Source: Epiperipatus broadwayi
Taxonomy: Eukaryota > Onychophora > Udeonychophora > Euonychophora > Peripatidae
Assembly (NCBI GenBank): GCA_028023455.1
Contig: JAQFVV010012537.1
Location: 2,234,001-2,298,000 of the forward strand
DNA: 64,000 bases
Direction: 5' to 3'
Position numbers and translations under genes: made by a program. The notes beneath the pieces were generated by a model. That model worked only from the letters and a program-made list of their open reading frames with translations. It did no database searches and was not told where the DNA came from. Shown here piece by piece: positions 35,388 to 47,830 of the stretch; the first letter of the stretch is position 1; each line of letters starts with the position of its first letter.

Positions 35388-36172
35388 GCTTTTCGAAAGA
35401 ATGGGTAGAAACATTTGCTTTTATTGACAATAATGGAAAATTGTTGTCTTATTTGTAAAATTACAATTGCAAACTTCAAAATAAACAATTTACATCAATA
35501 TTATAAAGTAAATCATCACCCATTTTTCAGCTTGATATCTGCACAATTCAAAATTGCAAACAGAGAGAGAAAAAGTCATTGCAATCAGGTCTTCATAAGG
35601 AACAAGGACTCTTGTCTTCTTTTAGTGTGAAGATGACAGAGTCAATGAAGCTAGTCTTTTTGGTAGCTTGGAATGTTGCTTGTGCCAAATGTCCATATGA
35701 AGAATTTATTAAAAGAAGCTTGGAAGAAGTTGTTAAAGTTTTAGATCCAGATAATACAAAACTGCATAAATTGATCACACAACTTCCTATGTCAAACCAT
35801 ACAACTGAGGGCATATTAGTGAAATTAGTAAAAATGTTGAACAAAGTTTGATGTGTGATTTGAAAAATTGTACAGCATTCAGTTTAGTTCTGAACTAGTC
35901 TACAGACATTCAGAATGTTGCACAATTGGTCACTTTTGTTCACTATGTATCTGCAGATGTAAATGTGAAATAAGAAATGTTACACATTTTAGTTCTTAGC
36001 AAAACAATTCCCAGTATCGATGCCAAAAATGCCCTTGATGAGGTAATAGGTTTAAATTGCCTCATGATAAACTTGAAAATATTGCAACTTACAGAGACCC
36101 TGCAATGATGGGGGAAAACCTAGGCCTGGTTAATCTTTTACACAATGATCCTAAAATTCCATGTTTAGTCAA
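35388..36172 (+). pseudogene. hAT-type transposase fossil (ZBED/GTF2IRD2-like)
   Basis: Starting near KEWVETFAFIDNNGK, it has a BED-like zinc finger CLICKITIANF ... HQYYKVNH (about 35440-35515). A helical segment follows (LVAWNVACAKCPYEEFIKRS, about 35660), then HKLITQLPMSNHTTEGIL, then wording equivalent to the DEST-D segment of hAT proteins (STDIQNVAQLVTFVHYVSAD, about 35898-35957). The last part (DKLENIATYRDPAMMGENLG, about 36064-36123) corresponds to the family's TDGAPAM region, here with the aspartate lost. The order is that of hAT-derived ZBED, GTF2IRD2 or EPM2AIP1-like proteins. Frameshifts and stops (about 35455, 35850, 35896, 35972) and loss of the C-terminal dimerisation domain, cut off by a LINE fragment at 36172, mark it as dead. 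The family assignment comes from remembered family patterns. Confidence 0.75.
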
Positions 36173-36520
36173 TCTCTGATCTCTAGCCTCTCTTCTCCAC
36201 ATCTTGGCACCATTCCTTATTTCATCCATCCATTTCATTTATGATCTCTTTCTAGGTCTTTTACAATCACTTAAAATTCAGTTTAAGATTTCAACCATCC
36301 ATCTAGTATCATCTTTCTAGCAATATGTCCATCCAATTCAACTTCAGTCTCTTAATTCATTCAATGATGCCAGTAACACCTGTTTGTTCTTTCATATGTT
36401 TTTGATCTCTTCTTGTTACTATTAACATGTATCTCTTCATAATTTATTGAGTGGTTTGAAGTCTCTGTATTGCTCTTCTGCTAACTGTACAAGTCTCAGA
36501 TCCACTCTATATGTAGATAT
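36173..36520 (-). mobile_element. LINE family 2 (RTE-like), 3'-end fragment
   Basis: The minus-strand C-terminal and 3' region. Contents include tctttctaggtcttttacaa and the gcaatatgtccatcc region, in the same order as 36826-37360 and 44345-44775. It lacks the GATGAT-type tail and directly joins the hAT fossil, so its 3' end may have been lost when the two met. Confidence 0.8.
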
Positions 36521-36825
<305 letters not shown>

Positions 36826-37360
36826 AATTTCATCATCATAATCATTTTTAACCATTATCAATACACTGCCAGATGAAGGTCTCTCCAAATTTGATCCATC
36901 TCCAATCTCTAGCTTCTCTTCTCCACATCACCTGAGCACACTTCCTTATTCCATCCATCCATCACACATGTGGTCTTTTTCTAGATCTTTTACAATCTCT
37001 TGAAATCCAGTTGAAGATCTCAACTGACCATCTATTATATTTTTTTCTAATATGTCTGTTCAATTCCACTTGTTTCTTAATTTTTTCAATGATGTCAGTA
37101 ACATCTGCTTGTTCTTTCATCCATGTATTTCATTTTCTCTCTCTTGTTGTTACTACTAACATGCATCTCTTCATACTTTGTTGAGTAGTATGAAGTCTCT
37201 GTGTTATTTTTCTGCTAAGTATCCAAATCTTAGACCATAAGTAAGAACCGATAAAACACATTTATTAAAAACCTTTCTTTTCAAAGACATATTTCCTTTT
37301 AATGTTGTTATTTCTATCAAAAGCCGTGCTACTTAATTCTATAATTAATTTCATCCATTA
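36826..37360 (-). mobile_element. LINE family 2 (RTE-like), longer 3'-end fragment
   Basis: The tail (catcatcataatcat) lies at 36828. In sense order the fragment shows wording of the YGSxTWxLxxR type (about 37230), then the RxDDN-like region, then the DRKRPxxRPHxRW-like region, as expected for an RTE-like C-terminus. It is riddled with stops. It is in the same orientation as, and upstream in sense of, the fragment at 36173-36520. Confidence 0.8.
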
Positions 37361-38462
37361 TGTTTACAATTCGATACATAGATATAAATCTTTAATAGAT
37401 AGTACTTCTTTTTGTTCTTTTTATCATTCGATTTAATTTCATTTTTTTTTTTTCACTTAACCTTCAGTTACTGGTCATCGTTCGTCTCTCTGCATTAATT
37501 ACAGCAATATGATTATATATTTACACAGCCACATTTCTGTCCTTTAATTGAAAGCGCCAGTCTTCAATCTTTTTTGTTTTTGTTTAAATTTTATTCTTTC
37601 TAGTATTTTTTATTCCAAATTTAGAAAGGCCATACTTGTTTTAGTTGTTGAGGACAGTGATAAGATATGTACATTTTAAAATAAATATGATGTTTAATAA
37701 TAAAATATCACAATAAATTATAATTTATTTAATGCAATTGTTGAAAAGCAAAAGCAATCAATATTCCTATAAATATTTTTATAAGATAAAGTAATAATTA
37801 TTTTAAACTTCTGAAGCAAAAAAATCTATAGAAATATTTATTGTAATATAACTGCAGCGAATTCTGTAATAAACAATTGTATAAGTTAAAGAATTCGTTT
37901 TCCTTCATTAAAATAAGATTCGAATTAAATATTTGCTGTAAAAATATTCATAAACATAGAATTAACTACCTTATATATATATATATATAACTATTTCGCT
38001 GTAAACTACATTTTAAAAATTTAAACGTAACGAGACTAAACATATAATATATGGTTGTAATAATTATCGCAAGTAGAATAAACTAATTTATTTCCATTGT
38101 AATAATGAATTTGAAATTTTCGTTTATTCTAGTTTGAACAATTATAAAATTGGTCTCGCTAAACTTTCAAAGGTAAGTTAATTATTTAATTGAAAACGCT
38201 TGATCAATATTATGAATTACTGTAATTTATTTTGAAAAAAGTGTCAAAACTTTTAAAAATTGAATGTTCTTAAGTTGTTTATATGCGTAGTTTATTATTA
38301 AATAAGAAATTTAAACTTAAATCAGATTAAATACAACTTTTTCGAGTCGTGCTTTCATTTTTATCAACAACCAGTGTATTCAGAGACAATTTTACCATTA
38401 CTCTGTTCTAGAATAATTAGTGGACATTAGATGGCATAGTGCAACAAAATCCTTATCTATGG
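37361..38462. other. AT-rich spacer
   Basis: No gene is recognised. It includes a TA tract near 37975-37989 and a stretch near 38000-38170 with a few CpGs and a weak inverted pair (cgtaacgagactaaac and aattggtctcgctaaac). Confidence 0.4.
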
Positions 38463-38838
38463 ATGAGTTAGTCTGCAATATTATGTAAGGAAGGCATAGA
38501 AAATATTAGGCATTTGTTAATTGAATGTAAATGCTTGCAAGAAGGATACAAATAATGAAGTTGTGGGGGAATAAATATAAACAAAGTGATTATACAGTAA
38601 GTGGGTTTTTGTTTTTTATGCTGGATTCAGGAAAAGATAAGGAGGATTTAGATATAAAGGCCTTAGAGTTGTCAAAGATTATGTTGTGGAAAAGGGATGG
38701 AGCAGGATAGTGAAGAATAGGGTGGGAAATAAAAAAGAAAGATAAGGTGGCTAAAAGGTTTTTCTGGGCATTGTGGCTGAGAGATTCCTGACTCCGATAA
38801 AGGAGAAGACACAGTGCATTACATCACATCATCTCATC
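38463..38838 (+). mobile_element. LINE family 1, 3'-end fragment (subtype X)
   Basis: It starts in the knuckle region (tctgcaatattatgtaagg), carries the last C-terminal codons and the 3' UTR (gagattcctgactccgataa, then ggagaagacacag), and ends in a (CATCA)n tail at about 38815-38838. It contains frameshifts. Confidence 0.88.
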
Positions 38839-39135
38839 TTCTGACTAATCTGTTTCTAGTTTTTGCCTTCATCAATGAAGATTAGAACTCAAAACTGGAA
38901 CTAAGCATTTATGCATTTAGTTAGTTTGACTTTGAAACATTAGGTTTTAATTTTTAATTTTAGAATATTAACCTGAATAGTATAAAGGTGTAAAAAAGGG
39001 CTACTAGATGCACAAATATACTAGTTCCAGCTTTGAATCCTAGTCTTTACTGATGAAAACAAAAGCCAAAAATTGGTAATCTGGAAATGGGAATATTATA
39101 GCACTAAACCATCTAGTGTCTATTAATTACTCAAG
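38839..39135. repeat. Diverged palindrome P1 remnant
   Basis: Words such as ctgactaatctgtttctag with catcaatgaa (38842-38880), and the inverted-sense ctttactgatgaaaac (about 39050), plus ccatctagtgtctatt (about 39108), resemble P1 arms. It follows the LINE tail directly. It is highly decayed, so the assignment is tentative. Confidence 0.4.
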
Positions 39136-39660
39136 CTTACAGTAGATGGCTCACTTGTTCTTGGAAGCATATAATTTGAATAAGCATATAAAAGACCATG
39201 TGATGTTATTGTTAATATTACTGTATTATTGTTTCTGTATATAAATATATAATTTTCTCCACATACTCATTATCATTAGTTTTTACAAATCCTATTTATT
39301 TTAAAAACCAAATTTTTCACATTCATATATATTATATATTATTCACAATTCCACCTAAATTTCAATCACATTCTATGATCATTTTCAAGGTTTATTTTCC
39401 ATTATTCTTGCAATTACATTTAACTTTATAAATTATATGAAGTTTATAAAGTCATAAATGCATAAGAATTTCCTAAGCATTTACACATCTCTATTTGTTT
39501 ATAATTTATATTTACAAAAATAATTTTTACAATTAATTAAATCAACAATTAAATCTTGTAAATTGATACTCTTTAAAAAACAATATATATGTATAAAGCT
39601 AATAATGCTTGAGGCTAGATAGGTTATAAATGTAAATTTGTTGAACGCAGTAAACACTTT
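39136..39660. other. AT-rich spacer
   Basis: Nothing recognisable. Confidence 0.4.
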
Positions 39661-39664
39661 TACA

Positions 39665-39845
39665 CAATATCAATAACAATCAACAATCTCAATCTGTTGT
39701 CAAGGCAACCACCTTTTAACAATGAAAGTGAAAATCCATCTTTATTTATGGGTTAATATATTTATATAGACATTAAAGATTGCAATTTGACAACTGATTG
39801 AGATTGTTATTGATATGATATTGGTATTGTTTAGTGTTGATTGCT
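39665..39845. repeat. MITE-like repeat M1, copy 3 (both arms present)
   Basis: The left arm (caatatcaataacaatc, then aatctgttgtcaaggcaacc, about 39668-39708) pairs with the right arm (ttgacaactgattgagattg, then ttattgatatgatattgg, about 39797-39834). The middle (aacaatgaaagtg, then ttaatatatttatatagac) resembles 22840-22890. This is the most complete copy of the family in the window. Confidence 0.7.
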
Positions 39846-40965
39846 TTCAATGAATTTATATATATATAATTTATCTTCACATAATTTATTTTCACTTCGT
39901 TTATATATTGTTATTGATTTAATTAGTTATAACAATTATTTTTGTAAACATAAAATATAAATATATGTGAATTTGTAAATATTTAAAGAATTTTTATTAT
40001 TATATTTGTTAGCATTGAATCTTTTCACCATAGTGGTAACTAAAGCTTTTAAAAATTTATGGGTATAATTCTAAAGCATGGGAGATAATTTAATAACTTT
40101 GCAAAGTATAAATTATTTCTTTTTTTAGTTTTACCTCTTTTGGACTATGAGTCTGTTGTTTAGAACCCAAATTCCAAATGAGATATTATCAGAATTCAAT
40201 TAGTCAATAATAAATTTTCTAAATATATTAAATTAAGTAACCATAAACCATCTCTATCATAAAAAGTAAGATCTTAAATTCTTATATAACTTTGTCAACC
40301 TGAAAATAAAATCTTAGATATTACTATTAATAATTAATTGTATATATAACAAAGACATCAAATCTAGTTTACATTAAGATTTATCATTCTAATATATTAA
40401 AATCTTCTTCGTTTTGCCTAATACTTAGAATCAAGATTTTATTAATAATATTGTTGAATTAGACTTTTAAAAAATTATTAATAATCTTATAAGAAAATAT
40501 TCCATATAGTCATACAAACAATTTGATATATATATGTGTGTGTGCTTAGTTATATTATTGTATATTAATTCAAGTGTAATTCTGTATTTGATTAATGCTA
40601 ACTTTAGTATGGTAAATAAATTGAATTGAGTTATTGTTAAATTATTATTATTTAGAATTTTATAAATCTTCGTATAAATTTATAAATTTTGATGTATTTT
40701 TAAAAATAATTGGAAATAGATCTTGAAAATGACTGCAGAATACAATCAAAAAGTATGGTATTATGAATGATATAGATGTAGAGGAATTTGATTCATAGAA
40801 TAAACAAGATTTGTAATGAAAATGATAGTAATGAGTATGTGGTTAATAATTTTTTTATTTTTAAATTAATATAACAATTTTTTTTAAAAAGGAAATATTT
40901 AATTAATTATTATATTTCTAATAACAATAATTCACTGAAATCCCAACTTAAACAGTACAATAAGA
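39846..40965. other. AT-rich spacer
   Basis: No gene or confident repeat. Confidence 0.4.
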
Positions 40966-42215
40966 CATTGTGATGCCATACAATGCCTATGGTTTCTCCT
41001 TTATCAAAATCAGGAATCTCTCGGCCACTATGCTCAGAGAAACTTGTTAGCCACCTTCCCTTCCTTTTTCATCCACCACACTAAGTTTTTTCCATATTCT
41101 TCTCTACCCTACTCTATCCCATTTTCACATCATCATCTCTGTCCACTCTAAAGTCTTTATATCTAGATCCCCCTTATTTTTTTTCCAAACCCAGCATAAA
41201 AACCAACAACCCACTTTCTGCATAATCACTTTGTTTATATTTATTCTCTCAAAACTTCATTATTTTCACCCTTCAATTAATATATACCTAATATTTTCCA
41301 TGCCTTCTTTACATAACTTGCAGACTAAATCACTCATATTTCTCCATTTATGTGTTTATTTTCTTGTTGCTAATGGACACTGTTCAAGCCTTAAATAGTA
41401 AACTTCTTTCCTTGCTATTACCATAAATTAACTCACACCCAATATTCTGTTTACTTTAAACTCTATTTTTACTCTCCATGCTAGTCCTCCATTTCTCCAA
41501 CTCCCTATTTTTTTTTATTAATGCATCTATTCTTCTATCCCATTCTTTATCACTATAATACTCAACATTTCTCCTAACACAATCATCCCACCTTTTATAC
41601 AAGTTTACTGACATAAAATCTTTATCCAAATATTCTACATATTGTACTACCTTTCTTACCCATTTGTTGCTTGTCATTTACTCATAATCTAATTAAATAC
41701 TATTTTGGTAATTTTCTTATTATCCATAAATTGCAATTTATCAAACATTTTCATTTTGCTTTTTGCATATCTCATATACTTGACCATCCCATTTCTTATT
41801 GAATTGCCTCCTTTGCCATCCACTCATCTGCATCTAATGCATGTCTTCCTACTTATTTTTGTACTTTTTAAAGTAAGTTAACACTCCTTTACTAACACAT
41901 AACTTGTTATTACCATAAGTTAACCCTGCTATTGCCACTCCCTTCCCTACAATTCTTGCTACATCATAAAATACTGTTAATTCCTTTATCAATACCTTTT
42001 TTTTCTATGCTTCATTTATCAACTTTTTCTCCCATTCATCCAAGCAATTTCTCTGATTAATTAAGATGATTCCCAAATAGTTATACATATTCATCACATT
42101 TTACTTTATATCTTCCAATAAAAATTCTTTCTTCTTTCCCCAACATTTATTATCATTACTTTTGATTTTTCTTCATTAAATTTATTCCTCATCTCTTTAC
42201 CCATTCTCACGCACA
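40966..42215 (-). mobile_element. LINE family 1, 5'-truncated copy (subtype X)
   Basis: The 3' end is at 40966 with a degenerate tail (cattgtgatgcc). The 3' UTR, C-terminal codons and part of the reverse transcriptase downstream of the ADD box follow. Conserved wording includes KWVRKVVQYVEYLDKD and RRIDALIKKNRELEKW. Stops and small deletions are frequent. The 5' edge at about 42215 is joined to a P1 fragment. Confidence 0.85.
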
Positions 42216-42221
42216 AAAGCA

Positions 42222-42300
42222 GCTTTTCACACTAGTGTCATCTGGTGTAAACTTGAGTTTTTAGTGATTACCAGATATATATAAAATCCCTATCTGAGAG
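42222..42300. repeat. Diverged fragment of palindrome family P1
   Basis: It contains cactagtgtcatctggtg, agtgattaccagat and ataaaatccctatct, in the order of the P1 arm. It resembles the fragment at 3848-3908. Confidence 0.6.
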
Positions 42301-43335
42301 TGGGAATTTAAATACTAAGAATACGAATTTTATATGCTTTTGAAAATCTCTAATTATTCAAACTTATGCTAGATATTACTAGAATAAAGAATAACATTGG
42401 TCTTATTTAATTTCTATTTAAAAACACAATAAATTTGGTTAAGTAGTAATTTGCTTTCAGAAAGAATTTCTTATATGCATGTATAAGCTGCTACTTTTGT
42501 GCATGGAAATGAATGTGAATTTATAAATGGGAATATTCAGATACTTGCATAAGATGTTACTATCATATATATTATTATTTTAAGTGAATAATAAAAATTA
42601 ATTAAATTCTTTTTATATAAATTATTAGTTATAATAAAAATAAAAACAATCGAATGTTTAGTCATGTGATATTCCATCAACTAAAGTGTCAGATTGAGAG
42701 TCTATCCTGAAACCTTCAGATCTTAAGTTGGGAATCCCTTCACTGCATTAAACAACACAGGACTATTATAAATAATATTTATATTCACATTGTTTTACAA
42801 GTATTAAGATTAGTGTATGATGGCAAAACACTATTGGCAATGGTAATAATGTTTTTGGTGTATATTCACTTATATTACCTTGTTATCTTAATCTGCCTTT
42901 AGATAACAATTTAATATATATCTTTATTTAAATAATACTAAAATCAATTAATGTTCTGGTGATCTTTCAAGTTACTTTTTAATCACATGATCTGTTGATG
43001 AGAAAAATTGTGATGTGTTTGAACTCCAAACATAACATTTGTGAAAGACCATCCATGATGATTTATTTCAATGAACCAAACTAGATTATTTTTTCACATT
43101 TCTTAGTTAAAAATTGATTCTTAAGTTTTGGCTCTTAAGTTTGTTCTTCCACGATTGAGCCGATATGCATGGAGATTGCTGTATACTGAAAATAGGTTAC
43201 TGGTGATTACTGGTGATTATTACTGCCATTTTAGCACTGCCTTAAAAAGATTTAGCCAATAGCTTTTGAACTGCAATCTTTTATTTACGTCTAAAATAAT
43301 AGAGATTAAAAAAATATGCAATTAAAAAGGTAAAA
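42301..43335. other. AT-rich spacer, possible SINE fragment
   Basis: No gene is seen. A tRNA-like stretch at about 42680-42770 (agattgagagtctatcctg, then cagatcttaagttgggaatccc) may be a diverged SINE. Confidence 0.3.
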
Positions 43336-43339
43336 CAAT

Positions 43340-43575
43340 TTTTGAATAACTAATCCACCATAGGACAAGGACCTCTCTAACAAACTCCTTCTATATGAAC
43401 AGGGATGGAGAAACCAGTGCTCACTAGACTTTCTAAATATCAAGTAGTAAATTGTTTGTTGAGCAGTTTTCTATCTATCTTTTACATGCTATCTAAGAAT
43501 AATTAGATACCCATTTGCCAACCAATGTTAGATGATTAATTGAGTTAGCTGCGTACTAAATATCTGATAAAAAAA
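43340..43575 (+). repeat. Dispersed repeat R5, copy 1
   Basis: Words in order (gacctctctaacaaactcct; gatacccatttgccaacc; gattaattgagtta) match the diverged copy at 52150-52390 and partly 15963-16125. No coding potential is seen. Confidence 0.45.
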
Positions 43576-43954
43576 TATTTTTGAAAGGTAAAAACGTCAT
43601 ATTTTTTAATAATATATATGACTAATTAATATCAGCAAATAATACTAATGATGATGATAACTTTTGAACTAGTATATTTTTAATCTTGAACAACTTATTA
43701 AAATTTAGAAGTAATATAAAATATTAGACGTAGTAGACAAAACATTTTTTCTTTAATTTTTTTAAACAAAACATTTTTTTAATATAATTCTAACACGTTT
43801 TTAATCCCCCAAGTTTGATATAATTTCAACACAATTAGTTTTTTAATTAAAACAAAATGCAAGAATAGTATCAAGAGAATTAGTTACATTTTCTAGTAAC
43901 TTAAAGCCGTTTATAAGCGAAATAGTTGAGTGAAAGAACCAAATAGATGTCACT

Positions 43955-44215
43955 AACACTATTGAAAGAACAAAAATTAAAACACACAAAAAAGGTGATC
44001 ATGTAACTATTGAAAGAAACAAGAGAGTAAAATGGAGGTGATCTGGATGTGGAATGGGGTGGAGAAAGATAAACAATTTGAGCATTAAATTGGATCGCAA
44101 GACATTTTAAGAAATACAATAAAAAGAACACATGTGGAATGGATAGCTGAAGAATGTTTGTTAGTATAATGTGTACATAGGAGATTATGAATTAGAAAAA
44201 ACTGAATTAAACTTT
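43955..44215 (+). mobile_element. LINE family 2 (RTE-like), 3'-end fragment
   Basis: It shows wording equivalent to the C-terminal region (aaatggaggtgatctggatg; attggatcgcaagac; agaacacatgtggaatgg), then aaactgaattaaac, the start of the 3' end. It is heavily decayed. It faces the minus-strand fragment at 44345 tail-to-tail. Confidence 0.65.
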
Positions 44216-44344
44216 AAGAAATCTTCATTTTCTAGTAACATAATAAAAATTGAAAATAATGATAATTTTAAAATATTAAAATAGGGTAGTGATTCTAATA
44301 GTAAAAGCCAAAACACATGGAAAGTACAGTACCATAAATTCTTA

Positions 44345-44775
44345 TCATCATGATCATCATTTTCAATCATTTCCAATCCACTCCAGGATGAAAGTCTCTC
44401 CAAGTTCAATTCATTTTGTTTAACCCCTGGCATCTCTTCTCCACATCAGCCCCTCACACTTCCTTATTTTATCCATCCATCTCACATGTGGTCTCTTAAT
44501 AGGTCTTTTACGATCTCTTGGAATCCAGTTTAAGATTTCAACTGTTCATCTATTATCATCTCTTCTAGTATTATGTCCAAGTCAACTCCACTTCAGTCTC
44601 TTAATTCTTTCAATGATATCAGTAACACGTTTGTTTTCCTACCCATTTATTTTGCTTTCAATCTCTTCTTGTTACTCCTAGTGTACATCTTTCCTTCTTT
44701 GAGTGGTCAACAGTTTTTGTATTGGTCTTCTGTTAAGTGTCCATGTCTCAGATCCAAAAATTCTTATGCATATGT
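44345..44775 (-). mobile_element. LINE family 2 (RTE-like), 3'-end fragment
   Basis: The tail (atcatcatgatcatcat) is at 44345. In sense order: a GSETWTL-like start (about 44755), the RRDDN-like region, a region equivalent to RDRKRP, then VKQNELNLERLSSWSG near the end (about 44430-44383). This is one of the better-preserved family 2 fragments, but it still contains several stops. Confidence 0.82.
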
Positions 44776-45104
44776 GATATTCAGTGGTAAGAGTGGAAAT
44801 TCTAAGGTAAGGATGATTATATCAATTTCTAATTAATGAAGTGGAAAATCATAGTTTGGTCAGTTGAACAAAATAATCATGTTCAAACATTATAGGATCT
44901 CATGATAACTTACTATACATTTTTTAATGAATTGTCAAAAATATTACAAATTAATGTAAAGCGATTGATTATTGCATTTATATATGTAAGAAAAAAAACA
45001 ATTCTATTAAATAATTGTAGTTTTTAGTCAATGTAACACCATTTGATTGTTTCAACTTACTGAAATCAATGTTATTTAATAATTTTTATTATTCATTCAT
45101 TAGA
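44776..45104. other. AT-rich spacer
   Basis: Nothing recognisable. Confidence 0.4.
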
Positions 45105-45290
45105 CTGGAGATTATCCACTACAGAAACTTCTCTCTCTACACAAGCACCATCTATTGATAGACTTCGAGTAATCAGTAATTTCCAGATAGTAGTGTACTT
45201 TAATTCATTCCATTGTGTAGATAGTTTTCTAATTTTTATCTGCATCAATGAGGACTTGGGATCCAAGGCCAGAGTCAATCACATATGCAG
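45105..45290. repeat. Diverged palindrome P1 remnant
   Basis: acaagcaccatctattgatag, aatcagtaatttccagat, then catcaatgaggacttgggat follow the order of a P1 arm with one internal rearrangement. The minus-strand open frame over it (61 codons) is not regarded as a gene. Confidence 0.45.
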
Positions 45291-46308
45291 CATTCCGCTT
45301 TTAACTCCTTTTTGTTATCAAGTTAAATACCTGAAATTTAAATAAATTCTAATGTTTGAAACAAGACAACTTTTTTGAATAATTATATAAATTCTGCCTC
45401 CATGTTAGCATATATTTTAATAATCTTTGCTTTATTTTAATTGAAAATACCTTTTATCCTGGCTGACATGTTAATTCTAACATCACTTGTGAGTTGTAAT
45501 CATTGGTGTTTTATTTTATTATAATCAATTATATTTTCTTTGTAGTTAATTAATCAATTAACAAAGACAAAACTTACACAGCAAACTACAATAGTAAAAT
45601 TTCTTATAGTTTTTTGATATGTGTTTGAAACATGGGAAAACATTTATCACTGCAAAGTTTAGATGTAATTGTTTAGAGGATTTTGCATTATTTACCTCCC
45701 AATGTTATTTAGTACCTTCCATAAATGTGCTAATAATATTCAACATTTAATTTTATGAATAAAATAAGAAGTGTAATTCATTAAAATATGTTTGTAAAAG
45801 AGTACATGTGGATATGTATGTGTTTATATTTGTGCATAATTATATGTATATACTTATGTATGTATTATTCTTATAGTTTTTATTGTTTTACTTTGTTATT
45901 GTAGTTGATATGTATTTTGTAATTTTGTTTTTTTGTATTCATACAGAATACATTGTTTTGAATAAATTGAAATGAATTATTTACATAAATTATATTATAT
46001 GATAAAGTATATATAAAAGTTCACAAATATGAATCATTTGTTAATATAACTTTATTCATCTATAAATAATAATAATTGGATGGTTTAATGCTTGGAAGTT
46101 CAAAAGAAATACTTTGACTTTGATCTTCAAAATCTGAAGTCTATACTTACATCTAAGTATACAGAGCATTTACTTTATAAAAGTCATATAAAGTAAAAGA
46201 ACTTATGATATAGTGTCAAGTATATTTTGAGTGATGTTATCAAATCCAGTGGATTTTATTCATATTCCAAGCAAGCATATGCTTTTTCTTTAATGTAGTT
46301 TGTCCACA
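45291..46308. other. AT-rich spacer
   Basis: No gene is recognised. The stretch at 45790-45970 is rich in TATGTATA-type words. Confidence 0.4.
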
Positions 46309-46657
46309 GACAACTTAACTATATCTTCTTCAAGAAGTATAATAATCACTGTTTCCTATTGCATTGCCAAATGTATATCATATAATATTCAATTGACCGA
46401 ATACTTTACTACTTTTACAATGCTTTATTATCCACCCTTTTCTGCAGTTTACAGTTTCGATTGCACCAACAATCTTCTTCATAACACTATATCTCCTAAT
46501 CTCAACTGGATTGTAACAGTTGAGATTAGAAGATATAATGTTCTCAAAAAGATTGCTGGGGTAATCGAAACTATAAAATGCAGGAAAGGGTGGATAATAA
46601 AGCATTGTAAAAGTAGTAAAGTGTTTGGTCAATTGAATATTATATGACAACTTAACT
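46309..46657. repeat. Palindromic element with 12-nt direct repeats
   Basis: The arms, about 46378-46503 and 46516-46645, are close reverse complements, with the centre at aatctcaactgg ... cagttgagatt. The arms include gataataaagcattgtaaa, which resembles the tail of the S2 SINE. An exact gacaacttaact occurs at 46309-46320 and again at 46646-46657, consistent with a target-site duplication. The open frames on both strands (115 and 90 codons) mirror one another because of the palindrome and are not genes. Confidence 0.85.
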
Positions 46658-47454
46658 AGTCATGCAAATATTGTCAGTAAATGGGTATCTATCTTTTCTT
46701 TGTTATAAAATAAACTAATATTGAAAACCATGTTTAGTACTGTTCGTGCATTGAATAAAATATTTTTTATTTGAATTAGATTTTTAAAATGGAAAACAAT
46801 TTCAGTTGACACATTGAAAAAGAATAAAAGTATGCCATAAAATTTGCAATTACAATTATTAAATTTTCACAATTTTTTTTTACTACCATTTATGAAACTA
46901 ATTTTTATTTGCCATTAAAACAGCTTCCACTTTATTATTACTACATTTTTACAATTTATCTTTTTAAATACAAACATTTTCAAATAGAATCTAATTTTAC
47001 TCACATATTTTTATGTTTTACAAATATATTGCATATATGTAAATAAATTATTGAAAATTACATTTTTTCTTTCTAAAACACTAAAAGAATAAAAGGACAT
47101 TTTGAAAATCCTTGGGTAAATAGTCTACCAATCAGTAATACTGCCAGTTTCTTTGTATTATGATATAACCAATCAGGGCATCATCAGTTTGTTTTCAGAT
47201 TAAAGTTTGTGTGATATTTATATGAGGTCTGTACAATGCTGACATCTTCATACCTTTTTAAACTAACAATTTTAGCTGTAATTTGTACCCCAAAAATGTA
47301 AATGACAAACTACCATGGTAGATAATCACAGAATAGTAAAGACAAGCCATAGTGATAGCAGTGCCATTGTAATTCACCAAATGCCTTAAAATTTGTGACA
47401 AAGTCACTAACTTTCCCTCGAATGTGTTAAAAACTATATGACTGTCTTATCTTT
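46658..47454. other. AT-rich spacer
   Basis: Nothing recognisable. Confidence 0.4.
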
Positions 47455-47645
47455 ACACTTCCAATCTTATTATATTTATGCCATCTAGTGTAAGCTTTAA
47501 TTTTTAATAGATGTCATATTGTAGTGCTTATTAAAACTTTATTGGTGCTATCCTATCCAATATTCGAGACTAGTTTCTAGCTTATGGCTTTCTCAGTGAG
47601 CTCTTGGATTTATAAACTACATTTGGACCTTTTGGATCTAACCCA
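47455..47645. repeat. Diverged palindrome P1 remnant
   Basis: gccatctagtgtaagctt, tccaatattcgagactag, tttctagcttatggc, then cagtgagctcttggat follow the order of a P1 arm in the orientation seen at 55745-55960. Confidence 0.55.
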
Positions 47646-47689
47646 CTTTCCCTCTAGCAGTCAGTTTTCACTGGTTATCTTTACACTAT

Positions 47690-47830
47690 TGGATAAATTT
47701 TTAATAAGATTAGCCTAGTTTGTTAGAGTAATATCTTAAATTCAATATTAATGAATCTAAAAGTTCAGGTCCAATTCTCATGCTAATACTGACACTGGCA
47801 GGCTAGCAACACTTGAAGAAGAAAGAATAT
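47690..47830 (+). mobile_element. tRNA-like SINE copy (family S3), diverged
   Basis: A-box-like tagcctagtttgttagag and B-box-like gttcaggtccaattctc are followed by cactggcaggct and acacttgaagaag. The same order is seen at 51107-51360, where the boxes are closer to consensus. Confidence 0.55.

Noticed and set aside
46300-46650. Open frames of 115 and 90 codons on opposite strands with nearly the same C-terminal sequence
   Set aside because: The near-identity on opposite strands follows from the palindrome; neither resembles a protein family.
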